Assembly: GCA_008638375.1 (NCBI GenBank)
Contig: CM018033.1
Coordinates: forward strand, 11,937,880-12,001,879
Length of the DNA: 64,000 nt
Direction: 5' to 3'
Origin: Nyssa sinensis
Lineage: Eukaryota > Streptophyta > Magnoliopsida > Cornales > Nyssaceae
How positions within the stretch are numbered: the stretch's first letter is position 1; every line of letters begins with the position of its first letter. Position numbers and translations under genes: made by a program. Below the pieces are notes generated by a model that made no database searches, was not told the origin of the DNA, and saw only the letters and a list, made by a program, of their open reading frames with translations. Shown in pieces: positions 39,301 through 54,300 of the stretch.

Positions 39301-42300
39301 GAAGAAGCCATGACATAACAGTAGAGTTCTTTGAATTCCATGTACCAAGTAGTGGATATGAAGGACTTGGCTACTTTTTCCATCTATGTAAACCATATTC
39401 TCTGTACATTTAATAAACAATAGAGCAGATCTAGACCATGCAAGATAATTAGTGCCATTGAGCTTAGCAGTCGTAATCTCTAGCGTAAGATTTTTATATG
39501 AGGGTACAATACAGACCTACACTACTACTAGAGCAACAGGAGACTTGGCTAATCTCCAACATATTTTCTTAGCAGGTCTAGGAATCAAATAACCAACAAA
39601 AGCCAAACAAGGTTCAACAATAATTTATTACAGAGCCAAAATCAACACCAACAGAGCACAGCAACACTCAAAAGAAGATTACGAACACCGAATAAAGCCT
39701 ATATGCAGTAGTGCATCCAAAAATATGAGCTAAAAGACATGGATAGTGAAACAAACATCAGTTGACCAAGGAAAATCAACAGCCAAACCTTTGTTCCAGC
39801 CTTTTTCCAAAGCACAAACCTCTTAGATGGCCATGGGTCACTCAAATGACAACCCCTTAGGCCAAGACACACCCTTATGGATAGAATTGAAGCATAAAAA
39901 TGATCAAAAGTGGCAGAAGTTTTCTTAAAAATTCGAAATGAGAAAAGTTGCATCAAATGGCATAAATTTTTTGAAAAGATCACCACCATGATGATAAGCT
40001 GAAGGACGCGACCCAACCCTGAAATTCTGGTTGCTGGGAAATGTTGATATCATGTTGATGTTAGCACAAGGTCATTGTACGGACAATGACATCATGATGT
40101 GTCTAGGCTTCCCTTTGTGTTGTAATGTCTTATGTAGTGTTTTCGATGAGTTCTTGGCTTCGATTGTACTCTGATACCAAGTTGAATTGTATTGTTCATA
40201 TGATTTTAGAGCTCATAAGAGATGAAGAGAAGAGAAGAGAAAGAAAGGAGAAGAGAGTATTTTTCAAAATAGGAGGGTGGAATCACAGAAAATTCCTACA
40301 CAATTCTGTTTTACTGTTGAGTGTCACAAGATTACAAGAATGCCACATATTCCTAATATCCCAACAAGGAATCAGCAGTTGGGAAGGTGAATGAGGAAGA
40401 TGCTTGAGAGGGGTGTCGTGGTAGGTGGGGTATGGCATAACATAAGGCACGATGAGTCAGAGGGGCATTAGGTTTTGTGGATTACGATTGTCTAGGGTCA
40501 ACATGTGGCAGAGGTTTGAATTTTAAAATGGGCACACCAGTGGCATGTGACTGGGTTTACGAAGCCCATGGAAGCTTTGAGATCCAAAGAGGGCTGGGCT
40601 TTGGGCTGGGCCATGAAAGGAAAGATTGTTTCAGTAAGGTTATTAATAGAAGGGTAGAAATGGGCTCTGGGCTTGGGCCCTGTAAGGAGGTTGACCATAA
40701 CAGGGCCCATGGTAGACAGGCAGAGTTGGGCCTTAATTTGAGTAAGGCCTGTTCACATGTCACGGATGGATCAGGGCCAGATATTGCGTATTAGAAACAT
40801 AGAGGAACTTAACAAGCCTTTTCTCAAGGGAAGAAGATTTGGTGTTATGGACCAACAAATAGATGAGCCCACTGTAGAGAGGACCTAAGTGGCCCTAATC
40901 TCCCGAGGCCTCTTCATCTTATAGAGCATCCTCATCTTGCAGAACTACCCCGGGTAACATAAGCCCTATTATACCTTCTTCAGGGAAACATACGACAGTG
41001 GAAAGTGCTGGGAAGATGATACGCTCAGTGGTGCTTGAGGAGAGCAGTAAGGGAGATGGGATGCATCAGAATTATCAAGGCCAAGAAACTGAAGAACCTG
41101 AATCTCGGATGGGAGATTTTCCAGATGAGCATCAGGTTGGGGCTGGGATAACTGGAGATGTTCAGGAAGATGGGAGGAGCCAGGTGAGTGCATATTCTGA
41201 GACTGGATCCCTCGCTCTGGCTTTGCTGGACATGTGCAGTAATGACAGTGCAAGAGGATATCATGGGACATAGAGGACAGACTGATGATGCAGGGAGACA
41301 TAGTCAGGGGGTTTGCTTGGCTGGCAGAGCTGTGGCTGCATTTGCTAGAGGGGCCAGATCTAGACATGTCCTCTTCGTTCACGTGTGCTCCATTGGCTAT
41401 TGTCAATCCAGTGGACCCACTGGATATTGTTGATCTAGTGGATCCTTTGGCAGTTTTTGACCAAACAGAGGTAACGTGAGAAATGTCTGATGTGGAGGAA
41501 TTTGAGAGGAAGTATTAGCGGGTGTCTGGTGGTTCATGAAGAAATTAAAGCTTTAAGCTCCTTTTTGGTTGTTACTTACGAAGATTTGAGGAGGAAACCT
41601 TGCGGTTGTTTGCAGGAAGTGATGAAAAATGGGGTATGCAAGCAAGTTTGGAGGCTGGGAGACAGAAATGAGGTTCTTCAGCAAAAGGGTGAGGGAGTTC
41701 AAGATGAGCTTGATTTCAGAGAGGTGGCTTGGAGTGTTTGGGGTGGTAGACGTGTATAGAATGGTTGTCGTTTAGAGTAGTGGGGACAGCAGGAGGCATT
41801 CTTATTATGTGGGACAAGTGAGTTGTGAGCAAGAGGGAAGAAAGGAAGGGAACTCACTCCTAATCTTGTCTGTTTGAGAACATAGAGAATGACTTTCAGT
41901 GGATCTTCTTGGGTGTGTATGGTCTAACAAATGATGTCACTAAAATGGATCTTTGGGAGGAATTATCTATGATTAGCACCAGATGGGGTTCAAACTTGGT
42001 GCACTTGGGGGCAGGCGGCTTTAAGCTGGTTCACTATCCTCACGAAAGATTGGGTTGTGAGAGGACTAGTTCAGCTATGATGGAGTTTTTGGATTTTATT
42101 GATGTAAATAGCCTTATAGATGTTCCTTCAGAAGGGGCAAGGTTCACTTGGGAAGAGTGGTAGGGAGTGGCAATCTTCTTTGTCTAGGTTGATTTTGAAT
42201 CATATTCCTATTATGAAGGATTGTGGTGGGACTGAGGTGAGGAAAGGGCCCTCTCTGGTTCAAGAATATGTGGCTTAAAATGGAAGATTTTCTTGATATG

Positions 42301-45300
42301 GTGAAGACTTGGTTGCAAGGGTACATGGTTGACTGGTTCCTGAGCTTTGTCCTAGCATAAAGCTAAAATTGCGTAAGCTAGATTTGAGGAAATGAAAAAA
42401 AGAGGTGTTTGTGCATTTTTCTGTTCGCAAGGCTAGAGTGTTAGGGGAGATTCATTATTTGGATTCTAAGGAAGGGGGATGGGTCTGATCCTTGAGGAAT
42501 TATCCAGAAGAGAGGAAAGAAAGGTTGAATTGGGGAGGCTAGCTCTGTGGGGGAAAGTAGTTGGCGGTAAAAGTCAAGGGGACATTTAGCTAAAGGAGGG
42601 AGATGAAAACACTAAATTGCAGCCTAAAAAGCATGGATACGGATACGGGACACGACACGAACACTTCAATACGCCATTTCTCAAAAAACTAGGCCACGGA
42701 CACGTTAGGGACACATTGAATATAGTATAATTTTTTTATATTTTTTATATGATTATACTTGCACACACACACATATATATAATATAACCAAAAAAAGAAC
42801 CGAGGAGAAGAGGAGAAAAAGAAGAAAAAATCCAAAAAACAAAGAAGGAAAATTCCAAAAAACGTGTTCCAAACGTGTCCATAATGTGTCCAAAATTCAA
42901 AAAAAATAAAATAAAAATAAATTTGGACGTTCTTTTTTTGTGTGTCCGACAAGTGTCTAGGGAGTGTTCGAGAGTGTCGGTGTCTGACACGGATGTGTGA
43001 GCCTAAAATAGATTGTCCATGCTTCATAGATTGCACTGAATGAAAAATGCTTATCGTAGATCAAACCACATTAGTAGCTTATGGATTGATGGGGTTGAAA
43101 GGATTTAGGAGCACAAGGTTAAAAAGGGTATTATTCATTTCTATCAGAATCTCTATGTAGAATCCTCTAGTTTGGAGGCCTTCCACTGAGGGATGGAGAT
43201 GGCCAGCATTGAGGATAGGTGTAGGGCCTGGATTGAGCATCCTTTCTCTGAAGAAGAGGTGATTGTCGCTTTTAAGGAGCTAAAGTGGTGATAAAGTGCT
43301 TGGGCCAGATGGATTCACTACGACCTTTTTTCATCATTGTTGAAGTGTGGTTAGGGATGACATTATGAGTATGATGCTTGAGGTTCATAGGGCTTGTGAT
43401 GTGCAGGTCTTTAGGTTGATTAGTTTGATAGGTAGTGTGTATAATACCGTGGGCAACACTTAAAGCAAATAATTGAAAACTGTGATGGATCTCCTTGTTC
43501 TCCCTTCCAAAACGCATTTAGTTGGAGGGGAAGCAAATTTTAGATGCAAAGATTATTGCGAATGAATGGGTGGATTGATGCGAACCCCGCCAAGATAACG
43601 AGATTCGACAACTGAAAAAGAACCCAAGATCGTTCCACGATCAGATTTGAATGATAGACCTCGACCCGTTGTTTACTGACAAACAAGAACCTCGGTATAT
43701 ATGACATCAACCCGTTGTTTATTGCGAAACAAGAACCTCGGTGTAATGAAGATGCCACAAACGGTGGTGGAAAATCCGTTTGATAAGTCGTTAGTGAACG
43801 CCACGGGAAATCTCGATAAGTTCAGATAGTTCTTTAAAGAACCGCAGAGAAAATACTCTCACAATTTACTGAATAATGATCTGCCTCCTTTCATTGATTA
43901 GATGCCTATTTAAAAGGCTGGCCAGTACAAGGAAAAATTAAAATTCCTAAAAATAGTTTTCCTAATTAAGGCTTGCCTAAAAGGAAAAGACAATCAGCCC
44001 TTCAATTGACTGATCACATGACTAAAATAGAAAAAGGAAGTAAATAAAAGTCAAAAGCAAATAAAAGGAAAGTAAATGGCATGCAAGCCTTACAATCAGA
44101 CCCAAAAAAAAGGAATATTCTTAAACGTGCCAATTTACGCTTAGTCTTGCCCAGATTCTTCTAGAACTTGAATCATGTTGATTAATCTTTGTTGCTCACG
44201 TGGATCATGTTCAATGGGCCTCCATGAATTTGCTTGAGTCCATGCCTCTTGAATCAGTCCGTTGAATACATCTTTAAACTTCCTTGCTCGTGCTCTCGTA
44301 ACCGGCCCAATTGGGACTTGAACTAGATCCCTTGAAGTTGTGCTATGATTTGCATCATTGTGGATGGTAGACTTTAGGTGGGGAGAATGGGCTAATATGC
44401 AAATTGGACATAGAGAAGGTTCATGATTATGTTGATTGGGTGTTTCTTAGCCATATTATGAAGGGCATGGGTTTTTGGTAATGATGGAGGAAATGGATCC
44501 AAGTGTGTACTTCAACTATCATATTTTTGGTTTTGGTGAACGGTACTCCTTCATGTTTTTTTTGTTTTTCAAGAGGCTTGCGTCATGGTGATCCTATCTC
44601 TTTACCCTTGTTCATTCTGGTTGTGGAGGTACCTAGTGGAATGCTATGAAGCACAACTATACATGCGAAAAAAGAGTTTCTAATTTTTTTGTTAAATTTA
44701 TTTTTTGAATTTCGGACACTTCCTGGACACCTTATGGACACATTTTCTAGATTTGTTTTCTTTAATTTTCCCTATTTTAACCCCGTCTTCTTTTTTTTTT
44801 TTTTTTTGGTTACATACATGCGTACATATGTTTAACGTGATAGTAAATTTGTTTTGGAACTTGGATCTTGGATGTTGATGATTAAATGAATAAGTTATTG
44901 AAATTTTATTTAATAGTTTTGTTAGTTTGATATCTTAATAATATTGTTATGATTTGTATATTTTTATGCCAAGTTTTATTGATATAATGTTAGGTTTTTA
45001 TTATATGATTATATAAATAAAATATATTCGAAGTGTCCCCAACATATACGTATCCTACTTTTTTGAAAAATGCTTTGTCCATGTCATGTCATATCGTACT
45101 CGTGTTCCGTGTCCATGCTTGTTAGGTGGAATGATTAACAGAGCAGTGGAAGAAGGTTTTCAGGCTGGTACAATGGCTAGGGAGCATACTTGTTAGGTGT
45201 CCATGCTTGTTAGGTGGAATGCCGTGTCCATGTCATGTCATATCGTCTTCTTTTGCGGATGATACAATTGTTTTTTGTGCAGTGGAGGAGCAACAACTGA

Positions 45301-48300
45301 GTTATCTTATGTGCACTCTCATGTGCTTCCGTGTTGTTTTGGGCTTGAAGGTCAATCTTCCTAAGAGTGTGATTATTCCTATTGGAATAGTGAAGGAAAT
45401 GAGTGGGTTAGCAGGTGCCTTGGGTTACAAAGTTGGCTCTCTCTATCAGTTACTCAGATCCCCCTTTTGGGGAGTCTTTTAAAGCTACCTTAGTATGGGA
45501 TTTGGTAATTAGAGGTTCGAAAGCTGAGTGGATGGAAAAGGCAATGCTTGTCTTGGGGGGATTGACTTTGATGAGAAGCACGCTGTTTAGCTTGCCACAT
45601 GCTTCATGCAGTCTGTGTAATCCTGCTTTGATTGTCTAAAGGTTAGAAAAGATTGAGAGGGATTTCCTTTAGGGTGAGTTGGGGATGAGTCCAAGCATCA
45701 TCTTGTGGCATGGAAGTAAGTTCGCTCCCCTATGCAAGTTAGGGGTCTTGGGGTTAGATCATTTTGTTTGTTCAATTAGGCTTTATTAGCCAAGGGGATC
45801 TTGAGATTTGCCACATAACCTATAAGCTTATGAAGGCAAGTTGTTGCCAGTAAATTCAGAGTTTTTGCTAGGAATTGGATCTCTAAGAGTCTGTTCTTTC
45901 TATGATGTTGGTTTTTGGAAAGGTAGTAGGAATGGGTGGCTGGCATATTCTAGGTATGTTGGTATTATTGTCACATCCCTAATACCACACAGGCAAGATT
46001 AAGGCACATGACCAGCCATTGAGGCTTTCCAATCAAATGGGATGCAAACTTAAGAATATATATATATATATATATTTATAGTTTTTTTATAATAATCAGC
46101 GGAAGTCATAATTATCATCATTCAGTTCACAACCAATCATGTGCTATCCCATTTGATCAGAGCATAACAAACACATCTCATATTTCATAATTATCCCAGA
46201 GTCATATACAACATCTTGTAGTCAGTACTTTCTTATATAACAAAAGCTAAAACAACATACCATGGTGAGTTCACAAGTCTTTATATTCTATCACTAAAGG
46301 TACTCATTGTATGTACACATCCACATGTGGTTTTCCTTTCGCTTTCTCCCTACTCCTGCACAACTTGAAAGCTTTAAGGGAGATGGAGGTGAGCTATTGA
46401 AGTTCAGTGAGTAATTGATGTAGAACCAGAGAAAGAAAGGGAAAGATAGAGAAAGAGAGGAAAGAAAGGGAGAGAAAAAGAGAGGAAGAGGGGGGAAATT
46501 GAGAGATTCTGTTATTCAAATCATTCCAAAGAACTAATCCATTACATCCAATGCCTTTATATAGGAAAATTCAAAATACGGAAAACTCAATTTAATTTTA
46601 AAAACAAGAAAACTAAATGATATACAAAATTAGACGATTGAAATAATCTAGATTATTATGTAAAATTTAAATCTTCTTCCGATGCCTAAAATACGTGCAA
46701 AACCCACATCTGTGATTCCCATCATTTCTTCTTGGCGAAGAAGAAATCTCCTCCGTAGAGGTAAAGGAGAAGTAATGCTCTAAAATGTCAAGGTCAAGAT
46801 GATGAAACTCGACCTTAGTGATCCATTTAGCATTGGTGTTAGGTCAATGGTGCCATTTAACAAGAAAGCGTCGATATCCACCATGAGTGGAAGTGACAAC
46901 CTCATCATCAAGAATGGTCTCAATCTGATCAATAGTGTGTGGCACAGGCGGAACAACAGGGACTTGTACAGGAACCATGGCACTGGCAGCATGCCCCAAA
47001 GGAACACCTGTGGGCAATGTCGGAGGTTCAAAGGTACCTTGTTAAGAAAACAAGTCCCCCACATTGAAAACTTGACTAATATTCATGTTAGCAGGCAAGT
47101 CAATTAAATATGCATTGGGGCCCATTTTACAAAGAATACAAAATGGTCCAACTGCATGAGCATGTAATTTTTGAAGGAATTATTGGGATATCGTTTTGGG
47201 TGCACGAACCGTAACTTAGTCACATTCAATAAATTCTAATTTCCTACAAGAAACATCGGCAACAAGCTTATAATTGTCATTACTCATTGCAATCTTGCGT
47301 CTAATATTAGCATACAAGAGTCATAGATATCTTGGGCAAAAGATTCAATTGAGGCAGAAGGATGGGAATCAGGTGGTAAGGGACTAAGGTCAATGGGCTG
47401 GCGGGTGAAAATCTACGAACACTCTCCAAAGGACTCTTACCTGTCGACGTATTAGCAAATTGTTATAAGCAAACTTAGCAATAGTTAACAACAAAATCTC
47501 AATTACCATGACGTTCACCTGCTAGACACCTAAGAAAATCACCTAGACTACGATTTACAATCTCAGTTTGGCCATTACTTTGGGGATGAAAAACAATAGA
47601 GAGGGTAGGTCATTTGCTTATCCACTGTCGCATGACAAAAGAATGTTGGGACTTGATTTTCGCCATTTTTGGCTTATCTTGGGTAATGCCAAATTCAGTG
47701 AAGGATCTTTTGTTGGCTTGCAGGGATGCAGATGAGAAGAGATGTGAAGAAGATTTGGAAGATGACTCCAATTTGCCTCATGTGGAGCATTTGGAAAGAG
47801 AGGAATAGATGCATTTTTGAAGGGGACAAGCAGTCCATCAAGGCTTTCAAGGACAATTTTTTGTGCTTGTTATTTTTTTAGGCTACAAAGGATTTCCCTG
47901 TAAATACTTCTGCTATAGTTAATTTTTTGGGGCATTAAGACCTTTGTAAAGATTAGTTTAGGTTGTTTTGTGGGTTGCCTCCCTTGGGCACCATCTATAT
48001 ATCCCATTTACTTATCAAAAAAATAAAAAAATAACAGAGAACTTCAATTGGGTGCCAAAGAGTTTTCAAGGTGTCTTCCAAACATAGGTAACAAATTTGA
48101 CATATTTGTCAGACAATTGAAATAGGCAACCCATGGAGATGAACCACCCTACAGAAAAATAATTTAGCCACATGAGAGGCTTCAATGGTTTTGCTACATG
48201 GAATGAAGTGGGCCATTTTAGAAAATCTATTCATTACCACTAAAATAGAGTCATACCCTCTAGCAATCTTAGGCAACCCAAGGAAAAAGTCCACTGCTAA

Positions 48301-51300
48301 CATCTCTCCACAGTGTATGTGGTATTGGTAAAGGAGAGTATAACCCAGTATTTTGCTTTCTAGCTTTTGCTAATTGACATGTGTGACATTGGGACACAAT
48401 TCGAGCAACATCCCGTTTCAGTGAAGGCCAATAGAACCCATCTTCGACTATAGCTATGGTCTTGTCCTTCCCAAAATGTCTTGTGAGCCTATGACATGCA
48501 GCTCTCATACTAGGAAGTCCCTAATTGGAGTGCAACGAATACAAAGCCTAGTGCCGTGGAACATGGTGTTAAATTGTGGTCGTAGGATACGACGCGGTCG
48601 CGGTCGCAGTCGCGGTGTAACGGTATAGGGAGTATCAGCCCACCCGTAACGAGAATCGGAAACTGCGACTGTGAATTTTTTTCAAACATTAGCAAACCTC
48701 CTAAGATTTATTGATACACATGTTTTTACTTTAGTTTATTACTTTTAAGGGTTTTAAAGTAATTTTTTATCATTTTTATGACACTTAAAAAGATGTTTTA
48801 TAATTTTATATTATTTTTTTAAAGTTAAAATATCGAAAAGTAGCATTTTTATGATTTTTAAGAATAACATTGCAACAAATAATGTAAGTAATTACTTCAA
48901 ACGCAATTAAAGTCCATAATCAATAACAATTCACAAAAGAAGGCAAATCTAAATATCTAATTAGTTGGTAGCTACTTGGTGCCTCTTGGAACTACTACCA
49001 AAATGAATGGCTTGTAGGTACTTGACAGTCTCTATCATTGTCATCATCATTATATGGTCTCTCCAGCACTTGCCCATCGAAATAATTAGAACCTCCCACT
49101 CCTATTGATGTACTACTGCCACTGGAATCTTTTGGTTGTTGCTACATGTAATACCTAGTCCCATCCCCATAAGGCATTGCAGGCCCAAAGAGGTTATTTG
49201 TAAGAGCCTCTGCATTTGAAGGAACTGGATGTGGAGTTGCATATTGTGGTGGTGGGAGGGGATAGTAATGAGGTTGTGGTTGGGGGTATCCCCGCTGAGG
49301 TGGTGGGTAGTAGACTGGTGGTTGTAGTGGTAGTGGTAGGGGTCCTCTTGCACCTGAGGGATAGTATAATGGGTATCTAGATTGAATGCCCACTTGATGT
49401 CCAACTCCAAGATCTCCAAAATGTTGAGCAATTCCAGAATCATCATCACTGTCATCAACTGGTGGTAAATAATGTCCATGCCTACTTGATTCACTTACAT
49501 CACGGTGAGGGCGATGTGAATAATGTCTGTTGGGGGGGGGGGTGAGGGGGGGCGGTGGATCTGGAAACTCTCTAATTTCTTCACCAGGGCGAAAACCACT
49601 ATTTCCAGCTTCTCCATGATAGGGTGAATCATTACTGAACACCACTTTCAGAAGTTCTGGCTTTAACAATTTGAACTTGTCCTCCAGGTCCAAGGCCTCC
49701 ATCACCTGAAGGACTTGAGCTATCATCATTTCCACTACCACTGTTGCCACTAGGAAGAGTCAAACCAGCACCACTGCCCGATCCACTATTGGAAGAATTG
49801 ACATTTTGAGTCTCTTGATGAGCGACATCATCCTCATCATCATTAATTAGGTCCAACCAATTATTTCCTGCCATCCAAAACTGGTTCTTCCGTCTCTTGG
49901 AGCCATGGAGCTAAAGGATCATCTTCTTCAAAAATATAATCCAAGTTGATGGGGTTGAATTGCTCTTCAATCTCCCTCTGGGATTTCCTTGTAGCATGTC
50001 TAATCTTTAGCCTCATATTATAATATACATAGACAAGTCTGTTCAATTTAACATATCGTAGTTGATTCTTTGTCTTTGTATGTATAAGGCTAAAGGTACT
50101 CCAATTACACTAACAGTTGGATGATGATGATGTTAGGGTTCAACACTCTGATTGCTATGGTTTGAAGTTCAGGAGTTGACCTCCCATAGTTGATCCACCA
50201 TTCAGCTGCATTATCAAATGATAAAATTCAATTATAATTTGATATAAAAATCAAATCTTTATTTACTACTTGGCACTTAGTCCCTTACTAGGGTTGGTTA
50301 GTGATCCAGCTCGTTGAGCTAATACCGTTCCAAATGAATGTTCTTTATCACGAAATATTAAAATCTGCAAACATTTGAATAGATAAGTACCCAACCTTTG
50401 AACCTTATTTGTATTATTGATTTATTGTAAATTAAGAAAGCAAACTTCTACTTCAAAAACTTACTTGGTTGATGGCCATTATTTGCTTATCAATGTTTGG
50501 CTCCAACTTTTGAATCACCCGCTTAACGCCTTCCATCACTTTTCTATGATTTGACATGTTTCCACCATATTGGAATTGAGAATTAAGAAAATAACCTAAC
50601 ATAAATAAAGTATATAAAGAGTTAGATATTAAGTAACTTAATGAATATATAATAATTGATGCAACAAATTAGATTTGTAGTCTATATTTAGTGCTTAGTT
50701 ATTACCAGCCGCATGCATGTCGTGATGTAGCTGAAAATTTCATCGTTTGTCAATAATCTTCCAATAGTCCAAGTAGTAGCGACAATCTCTTTGAATGACT
50801 AGTTTCGCTCTATCAATGGCTTCATAAATAAAGCTCATGGTGGGCTTCTCATCCCCATCTACGAGTCGAAGGACCTCCACAAGTGGTTCTGTACTTTTAT
50901 GATTTCATTCGCTTTGCTCCAACAATCATTTCCAAGTATTATCATTTTCACATCATGAGCCTTTCCATGTTTTTCCTTCCCCCATTTGCTCCTTTTCCGC
51001 TCATTCAGAATTAAACATATTTCTCAAGCCACTCTTATGTTTGACAATGCTCTCCAATGCAATGAAATTTGTGGCAAACCTGTGTGACAGTAGGGCGTAG
51101 TAATTCTCGGTCATTAGTGAACCGCTTCATGAAATCAACCACCCAGTTAGAATTATAAATGAAGCTTGTGATTTTCTTGGCCTTGGACAACACTTTCTCG
51201 ACACTTTTCTTATTTCCAATGTCTTGCAATATAAGATCAATGCAATGTGCTGCACATGCTGTCCAATACATATTTGGCCTTTTTTGCATTAACTTCTTAC

Positions 51301-54300
51301 TAGCAAGCTTCAATACAGCTTCATTGTCAGTCACAATCTAGGACAAGATTTTTCTTACTAATCTCGTCAACCACCTTGTCCATGAGGGCAAAATAGTAAT
51401 CTGAATTCCTTGAGTTCACGTCAGTAGCATCAATTGATTTGTGAAAGATTCTGCCCCGATTACTATATACTAGAAAATTGATGATGTGTTTCCTAGTAGG
51501 CCTTGTCCATCCATCACACATAATGTATACACCTCTCTCCTCCCAAATAGGCTTATGTGACTCTATCCAACTTCTCAATTGCTCCAACTCTCTTTTTCAA
51601 ATAAACTTCAATGACCTCATATGGAGTTGGAGGAGGACACCCTATTTTCCCACCTTAATTGCAACATCTAAAATTGGTTTGAACCAAGGATTAACAACAA
51701 TTCGCACAGAAGATCGAGAAAATACCCAAGTTTCTTTTTCAAAGTCTTTATTACAGCAACAAAAATTTTAGGTTGTTTGGCACTTTTACTTCGATGAAGT
51801 GCAGGATCCATTGTAGCTAATCGAGCCTTTGGACTGTTTGGATCAATCCTTTGGCAACCACTACCTCTAGACTCAGGAACAGTAACAGATCGACCCATAC
51901 TCCTAGGCCCGCCACCGCCACCACCACCACCACCCTACTACCCCTAACATCAAAATGATCCTTAGCATGTGATCTAAATCATTGTCCCTCCTCCCACACA
52001 TGGTGTTCACTTAAACTTGCCAGTCGTGCAACTATCATTTCTGGATCAGAATCATCACTAGAAGAGAGAACTACTCCCTCAAACTCATAATCATCTCTCT
52101 AAGATTGTCTTATATGTTTTTCAACTTCATCTTTGATTTTTTTTTTCCTCTCTGTTTCTCTTTGTAACCATTGAGATGCTTCATCATTTCTTCTTTTATT
52201 TCTCGAGAGACATTAGGATATGGTGCAACTTGCCCTCTTGCATACGCTAAGTGTTGCTTCAGTCTAGTTATTCCCCCAGTGACGATTCTTCCACATAATT
52301 TGTATGTCAACTTGTGCCTGTTATCTGGAAATGGAGTGACAAATTGCCATCCAATGTCAGTACTAGGAGCTGTAGCATCACTTCTACCTCTACCTCCACC
52401 TTGAATTCCCTTTTCCTTATCACGGTTAGTACCAGAAGGCTCACCACCACTGCCACAGGCCATTTTAATCAATAACTAATTCTAGATTTTAAAGAAAAAT
52501 AATTATGATTTATGCAATCAATTAATATAACATATAAGAATACTAAAAAATAAAAACTAATTTAAAAAATAACACATTTAATAATAAAAACAACATATAA
52601 ATTTAAAAACTAAAAGAAAATCTTAAAAACAACTAAAATATAAAAATTCATGAATTTAATAATTTTATTGTTAATAAATAAATTAAACATTACAAATTGT
52701 TAATTTTTTTAGTCATTGATATATTGTATTTTTCTGCAAGTCAATAATTATTAATTACTAATTATATTTCAATATAATATATATTTTTTGGATAGGTAAT
52801 TTTTTTAAAACAATTAAGTTTGTTGCTAATAAATTAAAAAAGAGGGAAAAAAAAGTGACAATAGACAAGTAGATTTTTAGGAAAAAATTATAAAACATAA
52901 TTTAAAAAGATAAATCCATGAATTTAGTAATTTTATTGTTAATAAATAAATTAAACATTACAAATTGTTAATTTTTTTAGTCATTGATATGTTGTATTTT
53001 TCTACTAGTCAATAATTATTAGTTACTAATTATTTGTCAATATAATTTTTTTTTTAATTTTTTGATAGGTAATTTTTTTTAAAAAATTAATTTTGTTGCT
53101 AATAAATTAAAAAAGAGAAAAAAAAAAGTGACAATAAACAAGTAGATTTTTAGAAAAAAATTATAAAACATAATTTAAAAAATATGTTAGTTACTAATTC
53201 AATAATTATTAGTTACTAATTATTTGTCAATATAATTTTTTTTTTAATTTTTTGATAGGTAATTTTTTTTGAAAAAATTAATTTTGTTGCTAATAAATTA
53301 AAAAAGAGAAAAAAAAAAGTGACAATAAACAAGTAGATTTTTAGAAAAAAATTATAAAACATAATTTTAAAAATATGTTAGTTACTAATTCAATAATTAT
53401 TAGTTACTAATTATTTGTCAATATAAATTTTATTTTTTTGATAGGTAATTTTTTTTTTAAATTAAATATGTTGCTAATATAATAAATTAAAAAAGAGGAA
53501 AAAAAGTGACAATAAATATGTAGATTTTTAGGAAAAAATTATAAAACATAATTTTAAAAAATAAATCCATGAATTTAATAATTTTATTGTTAATAAATAA
53601 ATTAAACAATACAAATTGTTAATTTTTTTAGTCATTGATATGTTGTTCTATTTTTCTGTTAGTCAATAATTATTAATTACTAATTATATTTCAATATAAT
53701 ATATATATATTTTTTGATAGGTAATTTTTTTAAAGCAATTAGGTTTATTGCTAATAAATTAAAAAAGAGGAAAAAAAAAGTGGCAATAAATAGGTAGATT
53801 TTTATGAAAAAATTATAAAACATAATTTTAAAAATAAATTCATGAATTTAGTAATTTTATTGTTAATAAATAAATTAAACATTACAAATTGTTAATTTTT
53901 TTAGTCTTTGATATATTGTATTTTTCTGATAGTCAATAATTATTAATTACTAATTATATTTCAATATAATATACATATATATATATTTTTGATAGGTAAT
54001 TTTTTTAAAACAATTAAGTTTGTTGCTAATAAATTAAAAAAGAGGAAAAAAATTTTTAGGAAAAAATTATAATTCATAATTTTTAAAAATAAATTCATGA
54101 ATTTAATAATTTTATTGTTAATAAATTAATTAAACATTACAAATTGTTAATTTTTTTAGTCATTGATATGTTGTATTTTTTTGCTAGTTAATAATTATTA
54201 GTTACTAATTATTTGTTAATATAAATTATTTTTTTGATAGGTAATTTTTTTTTTTAAAATTAAGTTTGTCGCTAATAAATTAAAAAGGAGGAAAAAAAGT

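Noticed and set aside
40998..41406. Overlapping + and - frames as genes
   Set aside because: Neither shows family motifs; the + strand stretch lies in the LINE, upstream of the endonuclease.
49142..49750. 202-codon minus-strand frame as a separate gene
   Set aside because: It continues the decayed hAT transposase tail in another frame and lies wholly inside the transposon.
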